A program made the position numbers and the translations under genes. A model generated the notes under the pieces. The model ran no database searches and had not been told where the DNA came from. It worked only from the letters and a program-made list of their open reading frames with translations. From Nocardia jinanensis (GTDB lineage Bacteria > Actinomycetota > Actinomycetes > Mycobacteriales > Mycobacteriaceae), in contig NZ_BMMH01000003.1 in the NCBI RefSeq assembly GCF_014645735.1, forward strand, positions 1 to 64,000: DNA of 64,000 nucleotides, read 5' to 3'. Positions 54,119-63,028 of this stretch are shown here, piece after piece. Within the stretch, counting starts at the first letter, position 1. Each line of letters opens with the position of its first letter.

Positions 54119-55300
54119 ATGACCGCGACCTTGCTCACCGTATCCGGTGCGGCGGTACTCATCGCCGCGGCGCTGCTGATCTGGGCTCGACCCCGGCGAA
54201 TGGTTACCACACCCGCCGAACGCGCCGTGCACACGGCATTGCACACCGCCTCCCTGGCAGCCCGGCCGCTACGCCGGGGTCTCACCCGGGAGTCCGCACA
54301 CGAGGCCGCGCCGCATCTGCGGGCGCTGGTCGGGGCCGAGGGGTTCGGGGTCAGCGATCCCGACGGTGAACTTCTCGCCTGGGACGGCACCCACGAGATA
54401 CTGGCGGCCGAGTTCACCGGTACGGCCCGGCGAGCCGTCGCGACGCAGCGGCCCGTGCTGGCGCAGCTGCCCGATACCGATCATCCGGGACGCACCCTGG
54501 TCACCCAGCCGTTGCTCAGCGACAGCGGCACCGTCGTGGGGGCGCTGGGGATGGTCACCGGTAGCCGGCCCGGGCCCGGCGCGCTGGGCGCCCTGGCCGA
54601 AGTCGCTCGATATGCCTGCGGTCAGCTGGAACTGGCCGAGCTCGACGCCTCCCGCGCCCGGCTCGACCGCGCCGAGGTGCGCGCGCTACGGGCACAGATC
54701 AGCCCGCATTTCATCTACAACGCACTCAACACCATCGCCTCGTTCGTGCGTACCGACCCGGATCGGGCCCGCGAACTCATCCTGGATTTCGCGGATTTCA
54801 CCCGGTATTCGTTCCGGGACGCCGGGGAGTACACGGTGCTGGCCGACGAACTCAGCAATATCGAGCGGTATCTCGAACTCGAACGCGCCCGGTTCGGGCA
54901 GGCGCTACAGGTGCGCCTGCGGATCGCTCCCGAGGTGCTCGGTGTGACGCTGCCCTTCTTGGCATTGCAGCCGCTGGTGGAGAACGCCGTGCGGCACGGC
55001 CTGGCGGCCACGCCCGGCGGCGGCACGGTCACCATCGAAGCGCTCGACACCGGTACCGACTGTGTGCTGAGTGTGGAGGACGACGGCGCCGGGATGGACC
55101 CCGACCTGCTGCGGTCCTGGTCGCTGGACGCGGCCGGAGCCGTATCCGCGGAGGGCGCGCATATCGGCCTGGCAAACGTGGACGACCGGCTGCGCGCCGC
55201 GTTCGGAAACGATTACGGGCTGGTCGTGGACACCGCCCCCGGAGCCGGGACGAAAGTGAGTATGCGGGTGCCCAAATTCCGGCCCGGAATCAGGCCGTGA
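54119..55300 (+). CDS. LytS-family sensor histidine kinase
   Basis: 393 residues. One membrane helix (4-23), a GAF-like sensor (about 60-165), then the His_kinase domain with phosphoacceptor His197 (RAQISPHFIYNALNT) and an ATPase with NAVRHGL and DDGAGMD, GLANVDDRL. This is the LytS/YehU branch that pairs with LytTR regulators; the matching regulator is at 59714-60466, on the opposite side of two symporter genes. In relatives such systems sense pyruvate or acetate-type metabolites (inference here). GGGA precedes ATG 54119. Confidence 0.9.
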   Translation: MTATLLTVSGAAVLIAAALLIWARPRRMVTTPAERAVHTALHTASLAARPLRRGLTRESAHEAAPHLRALVGAEGFGVSDPDGELLAWDGTHEILAAEFTGTARRAVATQRPVLAQLPDTDHPGRTLVTQPLLSDSGTVVGALGMVTGSRPGPGALGALAEVARYACGQLELAELDASRARLDRAEVRALRAQISPHFIYNALNTIASFVRTDPDRARELILDFADFTRYSFRDAGEYTVLADELSNIERYLELERARFGQALQVRLRIAPEVLGVTLPFLALQPLVENAVRHGLAATPGGGTVTIEALDTGTDCVLSVEDDGAGMDPDLLRSWSLDAAGAVSAEGAHIGLANVDDRLRAAFGNDYGLVVDTAPGAGTKVSMRVPKFRPGIRP

Positions 55301-55308
55301 AGCGGAAC

Positions 55309-55347
55309 GGCCGGGCCCCGCTCACCCTCACAGAGCGGGGACCGGCC
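55309..55347 (+). terminator. terminator of the LytS gene
   Basis: GGCCGG-G-CCCCGCTC pairs with GAGCGGGG-A-CCGGCC (14 pairs, one mismatch, nine-base loop). A strong GC hairpin directly after the gene. Confidence 0.65.
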
Positions 55348-55366
55348 GGCCTGCACCGAGAACTGC

Positions 55367-55399
55367 CCTACCCGGACGCCGCCGCGGCATCCGGGTAGG
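55367..55399 (-). terminator. terminator of the symporter operon
   Basis: CCTACCCGGA and TCCGGGTAGG form a perfect ten-pair stem with a 13-base loop, next to the symporter stop. It probably serves the minus-strand transcript. Confidence 0.6.
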
Positions 55400-55404
55400 A
55401 GATT

Positions 55405-57039
55405 TCAGTGCGCGACCGCTTTCTCGGCGCCGACGCCGGTCAGCGCCCGCACCTCCATTTCCGCGGCCTTCACCGGGTCCTCGGTGTCCTTGCCACCGAG
55501 GTAGGTGCCGACGATACCGAGCACGAACGCCAGCGGAATGGACACGATCCCCGGGTTGGACAGTGGGAACCAGTCGAAATCGAGGTCCGGCAGCATCGCC
55601 GTCGAGGAGCCGGAAACCGCCGGGGAGAACACGATGAGCACCACCGTGGAGATCAGCCCGCCGTACATGCTGAACAGGGCGCCGGTGGTGTTGAAACGCC
55701 GCCAGAACAGCGAGTACAGGATCGTCGGCAGATTCGCCGAGGCCGCGACCGCGAAGGCCAGTGCCACCAGGAAGGCGATGTTCTGGCCGTTGGCCAGGAT
55801 GCCCAGCGCGATGGCCAGGATCCCGATCACCACCGCGGTGATCCGGGAGACCCGGACCTGTGCGGCATCGTCGGCCTTGCCGTGCCGGATGACATTGGCG
55901 TAGATATCGTGCGCGAACGAGGCCGACGCCGTGATGGTGAGACCGGCGACCACAGCGAGAATCGTCGCGAACGCCACCGCCGAGATAATGCCCAGTAGGA
56001 CGACTCCGCCCAGTTCGAAGGCCAGCAGCGGTGCCGCGGCGTTCTGCCCGCCGGCCGCGCCGAGGATGCGGTCCGGTCCCACGATCGCGGCCGCGCCGTA
56101 GCCGAGCACCAGGGTGAACAGGTAGAAGGCGCCGATCAGCGCGATCGCCCAGACCACCGAGCGCCGTGCCTCTTTGGCGGTCGGCACGGTGTAGAAGCGC
56201 ATGAGCACATGCGGCAGGCCCGCGGTGCCCAGTACCAGCGCCAGGCCGAGCGAGACGAAGTTCAGTTTCGACATCTCGCTGCCGCCGTATTGCGCTCCCG
56301 GAGCGAGCACATCGCGGGCGGCCACCTTCGCGTTGTCGGAACCGCCGATCGCGCTCTGCGCGCCGGAGAGGATCTCCGACGGGTCGAATCCGAATTTCGC
56401 CAGCACCATCACGGTCATCACCGCGGCGCCCGCGATGAGCAGGACCGCTTTGATGATCTGCACCCAGGTGGTGCCTTTCATGCCGCCGACCAGCACGTAC
56501 ACGATCATCAGCAGACCGACCACGGCGATCACCACGGCCTGGCCGGTCTTACTGGACACGTCCAGCAGCAGCGCCACCAGTCCACCAGCGCCGGCCATCT
56601 GCGCGAGCAGATAGAACAGCGAGACGGCCAGCGTGCTGATCGCGGCCGCGGTACGCACCGGCCGCTGCTTCAACCGGAAGCTCAGCACATCGGCCATGGT
56701 GAATTTGCCGGTGTTGCGCAGCATCTCGGCGACCAGCAGCAGCGCCACCAGCCAGGCGACGAGGAATCCGATCGAATACAGGAAGCCGTCGTAGCCGTAG
56801 ACCGCGATGGCTCCGGCGATCCCGAGGAAACTCGCCGCGGACAGGTAGTCGCCGGCGATGGCGATTCCGTTCTGCGGTCCGGTGAAACCGCGGCCGCCGG
56901 TGAAATAGTCGGTGGCGCCGGAGGTATTACGGCCGGCCCAGAACACCACGATCATGGTGACCACGACGAACGCCGCGAAGATGGCGATATTGGCAACCGG
57001 GTTTCCGACCGCGGCGTCGGCGGCGTACAGCGAGATCAC
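55405..57039 (-). CDS. sodium:solute symporter, acetate/monocarboxylate type (ActP/MctC-like)
   Basis: 544 residues with about 13 membrane helices. The N-terminal segment GRNTSGATDYFTGGRGFTGPQNGIAIAGDYLSAASFLG is the SSS signature region of ActP-like transporters. LGTAGLPHVLMRFYTVPTAKEARRS is also typical. Likely imports acetate, propionate or pyruvate with Na+ or H+. GTG 57039 overlaps the DUF485 stop, so the two genes are coupled. Confidence 0.93.
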   Translation of the reverse strand: MISLYAADAAVGNPVANIAIFAAFVVVTMIVVFWAGRNTSGATDYFTGGRGFTGPQNGIAIAGDYLSAASFLGIAGAIAVYGYDGFLYSIGFLVAWLVALLLVAEMLRNTGKFTMADVLSFRLKQRPVRTAAAISTLAVSLFYLLAQMAGAGGLVALLLDVSSKTGQAVVIAVVGLLMIVYVLVGGMKGTTWVQIIKAVLLIAGAAVMTVMVLAKFGFDPSEILSGAQSAIGGSDNAKVAARDVLAPGAQYGGSEMSKLNFVSLGLALVLGTAGLPHVLMRFYTVPTAKEARRSVVWAIALIGAFYLFTLVLGYGAAAIVGPDRILGAAGGQNAAAPLLAFELGGVVLLGIISAVAFATILAVVAGLTITASASFAHDIYANVIRHGKADDAAQVRVSRITAVVIGILAIALGILANGQNIAFLVALAFAVAASANLPTILYSLFWRRFNTTGALFSMYGGLISTVVLIVFSPAVSGSSTAMLPDLDFDWFPLSNPGIVSIPLAFVLGIVGTYLGGKDTEDPVKAAEMEVRALTGVGAEKAVAH

Positions 57040-57389
57040 GACCGGTTTCCTTCCAGTTCGGCGCGCAACGCTGCGGCCCGCGGGTCCAGTTCCCGGTTGG
57101 CGAACCGGACGTAGAGGCCGGTGATCACGAAGGTCGAGACGAACTGGCCCAGCCCGAGCAGCAGTCCGATATTGACCTCACCGAATACCCGGGTGGCCAT
57201 GAAATCGTGCGCGTAGGCGCCGAGCAGGACGTATCCGAGGTACCAGAGCAGGAATAGAGCTGCCATGGGGAAGATGAAGCGGCGCAGCCTGTTACGGAGT
57301 TCCTGGAACTCCGGACTGTTCTGCGCGGCGACGAAATCGGGCGGTGGTGTGACCCGCCCGCCGCTGTCGTCGAGATCGATTTCGGTCAT
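57036..57389 (-). CDS. DUF485 membrane protein
   Basis: 117 residues with two membrane helices (FIFPMAALFLLWYLGYVLLGAYA and GLLLGLGQFVSTFVITGLYVRFA). DUF485 proteins are nearly always encoded before acetate symporters and seem to be accessory subunits. First gene of this operon. GGTGAGGGA lies before ATG 57389. A CRP/GlxR-like site is 72 bases upstream. Confidence 0.92.
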   Translation of the reverse strand: MTEIDLDDSGGRVTPPPDFVAAQNSPEFQELRNRLRRFIFPMAALFLLWYLGYVLLGAYAHDFMATRVFGEVNIGLLLGLGQFVSTFVITGLYVRFANRELDPRAAALRAELEGNRS

Positions 57390-57460
57390 GCCGGGTCCCT
57401 CACCATGTGACGTGTATTACCTGTGCAGAAGGTAGCCGTCCGGCGGCATCCCGGAACCCC

Positions 57461-57476
57461 TGTGACGGGGGTCACT
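57461..57476 (-). promoter_or_regulatory. CRP/GlxR-like site before DUF485-symporter operon
   Basis: TGTGA-CGGGGG-TCACT matches the cAMP-receptor consensus TGTGA-N6-TCACA at nine of ten fixed positions. Placed 72-87 bases from the DUF485 ATG in the upstream region. cAMP-linked control of the acetate permease operon is known in Corynebacterium; here it is inferred. Confidence 0.55.
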
Positions 57477-57551
57477 CGGCAGAGGTGGGTAAGTGTGCGG
57501 TGAGCGGTCACGGTGCCGCGATGAACGGTCGGGTGCGAACGCGGCCCGCGA

Positions 57552-59306
57552 TCAGTCCGGCCGGTATCCGGGCACCCGATCCGCGCCCATCCCCAGCCGC
57601 TCCGGGGCGTGCATCCGGACGAAGGCCCGGCGCACCCCCGGCGATCCCGGGGTGAAGCGGCTGACGAGCACCATCGTCCCGAAGGCCAGCGGCACCGCGA
57701 CCGCCGCGGGATAGCCGAGCAGTGCCGCGGGCCAACCATCGGCCAGCTCGCCGGAAACACCGCCCAGCACCGAGACCAGGGTCGCCGCGCCCGCCACGAG
57801 CCCACCGGCCGTCAATCCGGCCGCCGCACCCGCCGCCGTGAGACCCCGCCACCAGATCCCCAGAACCAGCAGTGGGCACAGCGTCGCGGCCGCGAGCGAG
57901 AACGCCAGCCCCACCGTGCGCGACAGATCCAGCGAGGCCACCCCCAACGACAGGGCCAGCGGTACCGCGCCCGCGACCACCGCCGCGACCCGGAAATCAC
58001 GGATCCGGCCGCGCAGCACATCCGTGCTCAGCACACCGGCGATACTCACCACCAGCCCCGACGAAGTGGATAGGAAGGCCGCCATGGCGCCCGCCGCGAC
58101 CAGCGCCGCCAGCAGCTGTCCGGGCAGTCCGGCCAGCGCCGACGAGGGCAGCAACAGTACTGCCGCGTCGGAGGTTCCGGTGATCAGCAGCTGCGGCACG
58201 TAGAGCCGGGCGAAGACACCGAGCAGAACGGGGAACAGGTAGAAGGTCCCGACCAGCGCGATCACCGCGACCGCCGTGGAGCGGGCCGCCCGCCCGTCGC
58301 GGTTGGTATAGAAACGCACCAGTACATGGGGTAACCCCATGGTCCCCAGGAAGGTGGCGATCATCAGCGAATACACCTGATATCGCGGATGGGGTCCGGC
58401 GAAACCGCCGCCGGGCAGCAGCCAGTGCGCACCGTCGGCCGGGGCTCCGGCCACCACCGGCACCGCCGCACCCGGTTCGAGCACCAGCCGGGTGTCCCGG
58501 TCCAGTTCGTGGGTGCCGGCCGACAGCAGCACCGGGCCGTCCACCGCACCGCCGTCCAGCACACCGTGTACCGCCGCCCACTGCGGCACGGCCAATTGGA
58601 CGACCACCGGTGTGGTCACCTCGACCGTGGTCTGTTCGCTCACCGTCGGCGGCGCCGGGGCGCCGAGCTCGCGATCACCGTCCGGCCGGTCGGCGGCGAA
58701 GAAATGCACCAGCAGTACCAAAGCCGGCAACGCCACCGCGGTCAGCTTCAGCCAGTACTGGAAGGCCTGCACAAGGGTTATCGACCGCATACCCCCGGAT
58801 ACGACATTGGCCACCACGATCACCGCCACTGCCACCGCACCGACCCAGCCGGGCACCCCCAGCAGAATCCGCAGGGTCAGCCCGGCACCCTGGAACTGCG
58901 GGATCACGTACACCGCGCACACCAGCACCACCACCACGGCGGCGAGCCGGCGCAACCGCGGTGAACCCCACCGGAACTCGGCGAAATCGGGCACAGTGTA
59001 GGCGCCGGAGCGCCGCAGTGGTGCCGCCACGAAGAGCAGCAGCGCCAGATAGCCCGCGGTGAAACCCACCGGATACCACAGCGCGTCGGCGCCGTACTTG
59101 GCGATCAACCCGGCAACGCCGAGAAATGATGCGGCCGAGAGGTACTCACCGGAGACCGCGGCGGCGTTCCAGCGTGGGCCCACGCTGCGCGAGGCCACCA
59201 GGAAATCGGAGGTTGTCCGTGCCCACCGCACGCCGTAGACCCCGAGGACCACAGTCGCCAGCGCCGCGGCGAGCAGCGCCACCACTGTCAGACCGGACGC
59301 GTTCAC
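57552..59306 (-). CDS. second sodium:solute symporter with large extra-membrane insertion
   Basis: 584 residues of the same family as the preceding symporter (VSGEYLSAASFLGVAG, LGTMGLPHVLVRFYTNRDGRAARS). Between residues about 205 and 308 lies a roughly 100-residue hydrophilic, beta-strand-rich insertion (for example TTVEVTTPVVVQLAVPQWAAV, HELDRDTRLVLEPGAAVPVV) not present at this length in the first copy. Substrate may again be a small monocarboxylate. GTG 59306. Preceded by a two-helix protein and the LytTR gene, likely one transcript. Confidence 0.88.
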   Translation of the reverse strand: MNASGLTVVALLAAALATVVLGVYGVRWARTTSDFLVASRSVGPRWNAAAVSGEYLSAASFLGVAGLIAKYGADALWYPVGFTAGYLALLLFVAAPLRRSGAYTVPDFAEFRWGSPRLRRLAAVVVVLVCAVYVIPQFQGAGLTLRILLGVPGWVGAVAVAVIVVANVVSGGMRSITLVQAFQYWLKLTAVALPALVLLVHFFAADRPDGDRELGAPAPPTVSEQTTVEVTTPVVVQLAVPQWAAVHGVLDGGAVDGPVLLSAGTHELDRDTRLVLEPGAAVPVVAGAPADGAHWLLPGGGFAGPHPRYQVYSLMIATFLGTMGLPHVLVRFYTNRDGRAARSTAVAVIALVGTFYLFPVLLGVFARLYVPQLLITGTSDAAVLLLPSSALAGLPGQLLAALVAAGAMAAFLSTSSGLVVSIAGVLSTDVLRGRIRDFRVAAVVAGAVPLALSLGVASLDLSRTVGLAFSLAAATLCPLLVLGIWWRGLTAAGAAAGLTAGGLVAGAATLVSVLGGVSGELADGWPAALLGYPAAVAVPLAFGTMVLVSRFTPGSPGVRRAFVRMHAPERLGMGADRVPGYRPD

Positions 59307-59348
59307 CGCCCCGGCCCCCGCATCCGCTGTGGCGCCGGTACGGCCTGC

Positions 59349-59717
59349 TCAATCACCGGTGAGCTCGAGGAAATCGTTCTCGTTGCGCTCGGACAACCGC
59401 AGGTAGACCCGGCCGGTGAGCCACAGCAGCGGGTAGGCGGCTCCGCCCAGCACCAGCCACGGCAGCCGGATCCCCAGCACCACGGTCTCGGCCACCGCCG
59501 TCACGCCGAACAGCAGCGGGAGCGCCGCGAGGAGCAGCGCGATCACCAGCCCGCAGCTCAGAGCCAGACCCAGCTGCGCGCGGATCAGTCCATTGATCAG
59601 GGCCTCCCCGATCTCGGTCTGCTCGGCGACCTCCACCCTGGTCCGGACCCGGCGGGCGCCGCGGCGTTCGGCGAGCACCACCCGCCGGCGCGGGGGCCTC
59701 GGCGCGGGGCCGATCAT
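59349..59717 (-). CDS. two-helix membrane protein, DUF485-like partner
   Basis: 122 residues. A basic N-terminus (RPPRRRVVLAERRGARRVR) is followed by two hydrophobic segments (AQLGLALSCGLVIALLLAALPLLFG and IRLPWLVLGGAAYPLLWLTG). It occupies the place that DUF485 has before the other symporter. Stop 42 bases before the second symporter; start overlaps the LytTR stop by four bases. Confidence 0.8.
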   Translation of the reverse strand: MIGPAPRPPRRRVVLAERRGARRVRTRVEVAEQTEIGEALINGLIRAQLGLALSCGLVIALLLAALPLLFGVTAVAETVVLGIRLPWLVLGGAAYPLLWLTGRVYLRLSERNENDFLELTGD

Positions 59718-60466
59718 CGCCGATCCGGCGACGGATGCGGTCCGTGCACCAACCGTTGTTTGAGTTCGCGCACCTGCCGGCGGCTCACCGGCAGCTCCAC
59801 CCGTTGCGCCCCGCGCAGACAGACCAACGTGCCCGACCCCACCGTGCGCAGACCGGTCACCCGGCCGAGAGCCACCAGATACGACCGGTGTACCCGCAGG
59901 AAATCGTCGCGCCAGCGTTCCTGCAACGCCGACAGCGGGATACGGACCAGATGCGAGCCGGTATCGGTGTGCAGCCGGGCGTAATCGCCCTCGGCCTCCA
60001 CCCAGTTCACCTGCGACCGGTGCACCAGCGTGGTGACACCACCCAGTTCCACCGGAATGACCTCGTGACTCCCGCCCGGTTCCGACCCGGGATCCGGTTC
60101 GGTGCGGGCGCGACGTTCGGCGATCCGCCGCACGGCCGCGGCCAGGCGCTGCCGGCGCACCGGTTTGAGCAGATAGTCCACAGCGCCGAGATCGAACGCG
60201 GCCACGGCGTGATCCTCGTGTGCCGTGACGAAGACGATGGCGGGCGGGTTCACGAATTCGGCGAGGACACCCGCCAGCTCCATACCGTCCAGCCCCGGCA
60301 TATTGATATCCAGGAAAACCGCGTCGGCCCCGTGCGCGCGCAGTATCCGCAGCGCGCCGGTCGCGTCGGCGGCGCCGTGCAGTTCGGTCACCGCGGGTTC
60401 GGCGCGCAGCAGATAGAGCAACTCGTCCAGCGCCGGCTGCTCGTCGTCCACGGCCAGCACCCGCAT
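59714..60466 (-). CDS. LytTR-family response regulator
   Basis: 250 residues. Receiver with DDE at 7-9 and phosphoacceptor Asp53 (VFLDINMPGLDGMEL), then a LytTR DNA-binding domain from about 135 (VNWVEAEGDYARLHTDTGSHLVRIPLSALQERW, FLRVHRSYLVAL). ATG 60466 is the receiver N-terminus and has GGAAGGG upstream; GTG directly before is an alternative. Expected partner of the LytS protein at 54119-55300 and regulator of both symporter units. Confidence 0.92.
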   Translation of the reverse strand: MRVLAVDDEQPALDELLYLLRAEPAVTELHGAADATGALRILRAHGADAVFLDINMPGLDGMELAGVLAEFVNPPAIVFVTAHEDHAVAAFDLGAVDYLLKPVRRQRLAAAVRRIAERRARTEPDPGSEPGGSHEVIPVELGGVTTLVHRSQVNWVEAEGDYARLHTDTGSHLVRIPLSALQERWRDDFLRVHRSYLVALGRVTGLRTVGSGTLVCLRGAQRVELPVSRRQVRELKQRLVHGPHPSPDRR

Positions 60467-60542
60467 CACGCCAGACCCTTCCTGCTCCTTCGACTCGACC
60501 ATGCTAGTCATCGATGGCGGGCCGCGGGACCGGTACGGTCGT

Positions 60543-61004
60543 TCAGGACCCCAGCTGGTCCATCCGCCGCTGCATCTCCTCGGGTTCGATATCCTCGACA
60601 TGGGTGGCGACGGTCCACTGATGACCCCACGGGTCCACGAACGACGCCGTCCGGTCACCGTAGAACTGGGTCTCCGGAGCGCTGATCTCGGTAGCGCCCC
60701 CGGCGAGCGCGGCGGCATGCGCCGCGTCCATATCCGGGAGATAGACATAGAGGTTGACCGGGGTACCGCCGATCGAGTGCGGATCTCGGAACGCCATATC
60801 CGGGGCCGGGTCGCCGAGCATCAGCACCGAATTACCGATCAGCAGTTCACAGTGCATGACGGTGTCGTCGGGCCCCGGGACCCGCATCCGCTCGGTGGCC
60901 CCCAGCACCCGTTTGTAGAACTCCACCGCGTCGGCGGCCCCGGCGATCGCCAGACCTGGGGAAATAGTGGGATAGCCTGCCGGGACAGGCGGGACATCGG
61001 ACAT
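60543..61004 (-). CDS. VOC/glyoxalase-family protein (PhnB-like)
   Basis: 153 residues. Sequence starts YPTISPGLAIAGAADAVEFYKRVLGATERMR and ends TASFVDPWGHQWTVATHVEDI, the typical pattern of the PhnB-like glyoxalase group. Putative metal or substrate ligands include His in VMHCELLIG and Asp in FVDPWG. Function unknown. ATG 61004 follows GGAGG with good spacing; GTG 61040 is less likely. Confidence 0.88.
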   Translation of the reverse strand: MSDVPPVPAGYPTISPGLAIAGAADAVEFYKRVLGATERMRVPGPDDTVMHCELLIGNSVLMLGDPAPDMAFRDPHSIGGTPVNLYVYLPDMDAAHAAALAGGATEISAPETQFYGDRTASFVDPWGHQWTVATHVEDIEPEEMQRRMDQLGS

Positions 61005-61095
61005 CACAGGACCTCCGGTCTCGGAGCGATTGTCGGACACCTCCGAGCTTATGCCCGGCCCCTATCGCAGGTCGTGGACGGACACGGCCGGGCCG

Positions 61096-62043
61096 TCAGC
61101 CGCCCCAGCTGACGTTCGTCTCGATGGCTTGACGAAGCACTGTCGAGGTCCGCGGGTCGCGGTAGACCTGGTGGCCGCCGATCGAGATCGAGCCCGCGAT
61201 CGGAAGCGGCAGCCCCAGATCCACAGTGATATCGCCGCTGCCCTGCATCGCGTAGTCCTCGATATCGAGGGTTCCGGCCTCGTTCGGGAGATCCCAGATA
61301 TTCGATTTCGGCGTCTGAGTGACGTCGAGCCGGATGGACAACCGTCCGCCGTCGCGGGCCACCAGGGTGGCCGTAGTGACCTGGTCGAGGTCGACGCCGC
61401 CACCGACGGTCTGCTGCACCCGCCACACCGCGCCCACCCCCACCGGTTCGTCCGGGAAGGTGACGGATCGGTAGACCGCCTGATAGAAGGCCTGCTCGAG
61501 CGCGGCCCGCGCCGAATTGGAGGTATCCGGGGCGGGAGCCAGCCGTAGCGCGGTGATCCCGCCGAGTTCACTCATCTCGAAACCGGCGTGCGTGCCATCG
61601 GCGGCGGTCAGCGCCTCCGACAGCGCCGGATCGGGGGTCGTCACCGATCCGAGGGTGAGTTCCACACCGCCGGAATCGGTGGTGGCGGTCATCGGGATGG
61701 TCAGCGCCGGACTGGAGAAATCACGTACCTGCTGGGAATCGATCTGCTGCTGGATACGGTGATCGGTGCGCAGCGTCACCGCCTGGATCGTGCCGTTGTA
61801 GTAGGAGGGGCGCAGCAGCGATCGGGGCTCCTCGCCGGGATCCACGGTCGTGACCATGGCCGCGGCGATCGGCACCGTGACCTCGTTACCTATCCCCAGC
61901 GGTTCGGTGCCGTCGGCCTCGGCTCCCGAGTCGCCGCCGTCGCCGCAGCCGGAACCGAAAGCGGTGAGCCCTACCGCGAGAACCACCATCAGCACTCTGG
62001 ACCTCGCCAGGCGGGGCGTGGGGAACGAACACAACACCGTCAC
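61096..62043 (-). CDS. lipoprotein of unknown function
   Basis: 315 residues. N-region RLARSR, hydrophobic [16 protein letters not shown] and a lipobox cysteine (FGSGC) show a lipoprotein. The mature part is beta-rich, with repeated [19 protein letters not shown] and [27 protein letters not shown] strands; I do not recognise it. TAGGCT lies seven bases before GTG 62043, so a leaderless start is likely. It lies next to lspA, which encodes the signal peptidase needed for lipoproteins. Confidence 0.8.
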   Translation of the reverse strand: MTVLCSFPTPRLARSRVLMVVLAVGLTAFGSGCGDGGDSGAEADGTEPLGIGNEVTVPIAAAMVTTVDPGEEPRSLLRPSYYNGTIQAVTLRTDHRIQQQIDSQQVRDFSSPALTIPMTATTDSGGVELTLGSVTTPDPALSEALTAADGTHAGFEMSELGGITALRLAPAPDTSNSARAALEQAFYQAVYRSVTFPDEPVGVGAVWRVQQTVGGGVDLDQVTTATLVARDGGRLSIRLDVTQTPKSNIWDLPNEAGTLDIEDYAMQGSGDITVDLGLPLPIAGSISIGGHQVYRDPRTSTVLRQAIETNVSWGG

Positions 62044-62209
62044 GACCGACAGCCTACGAGGCGTACCTGAGTGTGGGCTGGGACATCGCGAGGAACTTCC
62101 GGCACTCGCCCCGGATACCGGGTCGCCCGGCCGTGACATGCCCCGGCGACCGGCCCGGCCGGATACGCGCGGGTGCCCACGGTACTGCGTCGATCCACCT
62201 CGAGAGATG

Positions 62210-63028
62210 ATGGTCGGCGTGAGTGAGGACCGGCGTACGCCAGAGCAGGACCCCGACCGCCCCGGCGGCACCGGCGCGCAGCCCCGGCAGCGCCTGCGGC
62301 TCCTGCTGCTGGTCGCCGCGACGCTGTTCGCGCTCGACCTGGTCACCAAGGTGATCGTGGTCGCGCGGATACGGCCCGGCGAACCGGTTTCCCTCGTCGG
62401 CGACGTCGTGGAACTCGTCCTGGTACGCAACCCGGGCGCGGCGTTCTCCATGGCCACCGGTATGACCTGGCTGCTGACCCTGATCGCGACCGCGGTGGTG
62501 ATCGGGGTACTGCGTATCGGCCGCACCCTGCGCTCGCCCCTGTGGGCCATCGGCCTCGGCGGAGTCCTCGGTGGCGCACTCGGCAACCTGATGGACCGGC
62601 TGTTCCGTGCGCCCGGACCGCTGCAGGGTCATGTGGTGGACTTCGTCTCGGTCGGCTGGTGGCCGGTGTTCAACGTGGCCGATTCGTCGATCGTGTGCGG
62701 GGCGATCCTGCTGGTGGCGCTCACCGTCTTCGGTTTCGAACCGGACGGCACCCGCTACAAGGACAAGGCCACGGCGGAAACGGGCGCCGCGAGCGAACCG
62801 GCCGGCGACTCCGCACCGGATCCGGCCGAGGGCCCCGGCACCGGACGGGACAGCTCCGCCGATGATTCCGCGCTGAAGGACACCGTGACCGCCCCTGCTC
62901 CGGAAGCCGCCGCGCCCGGAGACGAGGCGACCGGAAGCACCGCACCCGGAGGTGCCGCGGCCGGGAAGCCCCCTGCCCAGGGTGATACCGCCGGGAAGGC
63001 CACCGACAGCAAGGAGACCGCCGCATGA
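62210..63028 (+). CDS. lspA: lipoprotein signal peptidase LspA
   Basis: 272 residues. Membrane aspartyl protease that cleaves prolipoproteins after lipidation. Four membrane helices; catalytic Asp129 (GNLMDRLF) and Asp158 (FNVADSS). [10 protein letters not shown] is typical. After about residue 178 there is a tail of about 95 residues rich in Ala, Pro, Gly and Asp that is much longer than usual. Start is uncertain: ATG 62207/62210 or GTG 62219. Stop overlaps the next ATG. Confidence 0.94.
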   Translation: MVGVSEDRRTPEQDPDRPGGTGAQPRQRLRLLLLVAATLFALDLVTKVIVVARIRPGEPVSLVGDVVELVLVRNPGAAFSMATGMTWLLTLIATAVVIGVLRIGRTLRSPLWAIGLGGVLGGALGNLMDRLFRAPGPLQGHVVDFVSVGWWPVFNVADSSIVCGAILLVALTVFGFEPDGTRYKDKATAETGAASEPAGDSAPDPAEGPGTGRDSSADDSALKDTVTAPAPEAAAPGDEATGSTAPGGAAAGKPPAQGDTAGKATDSKETAA

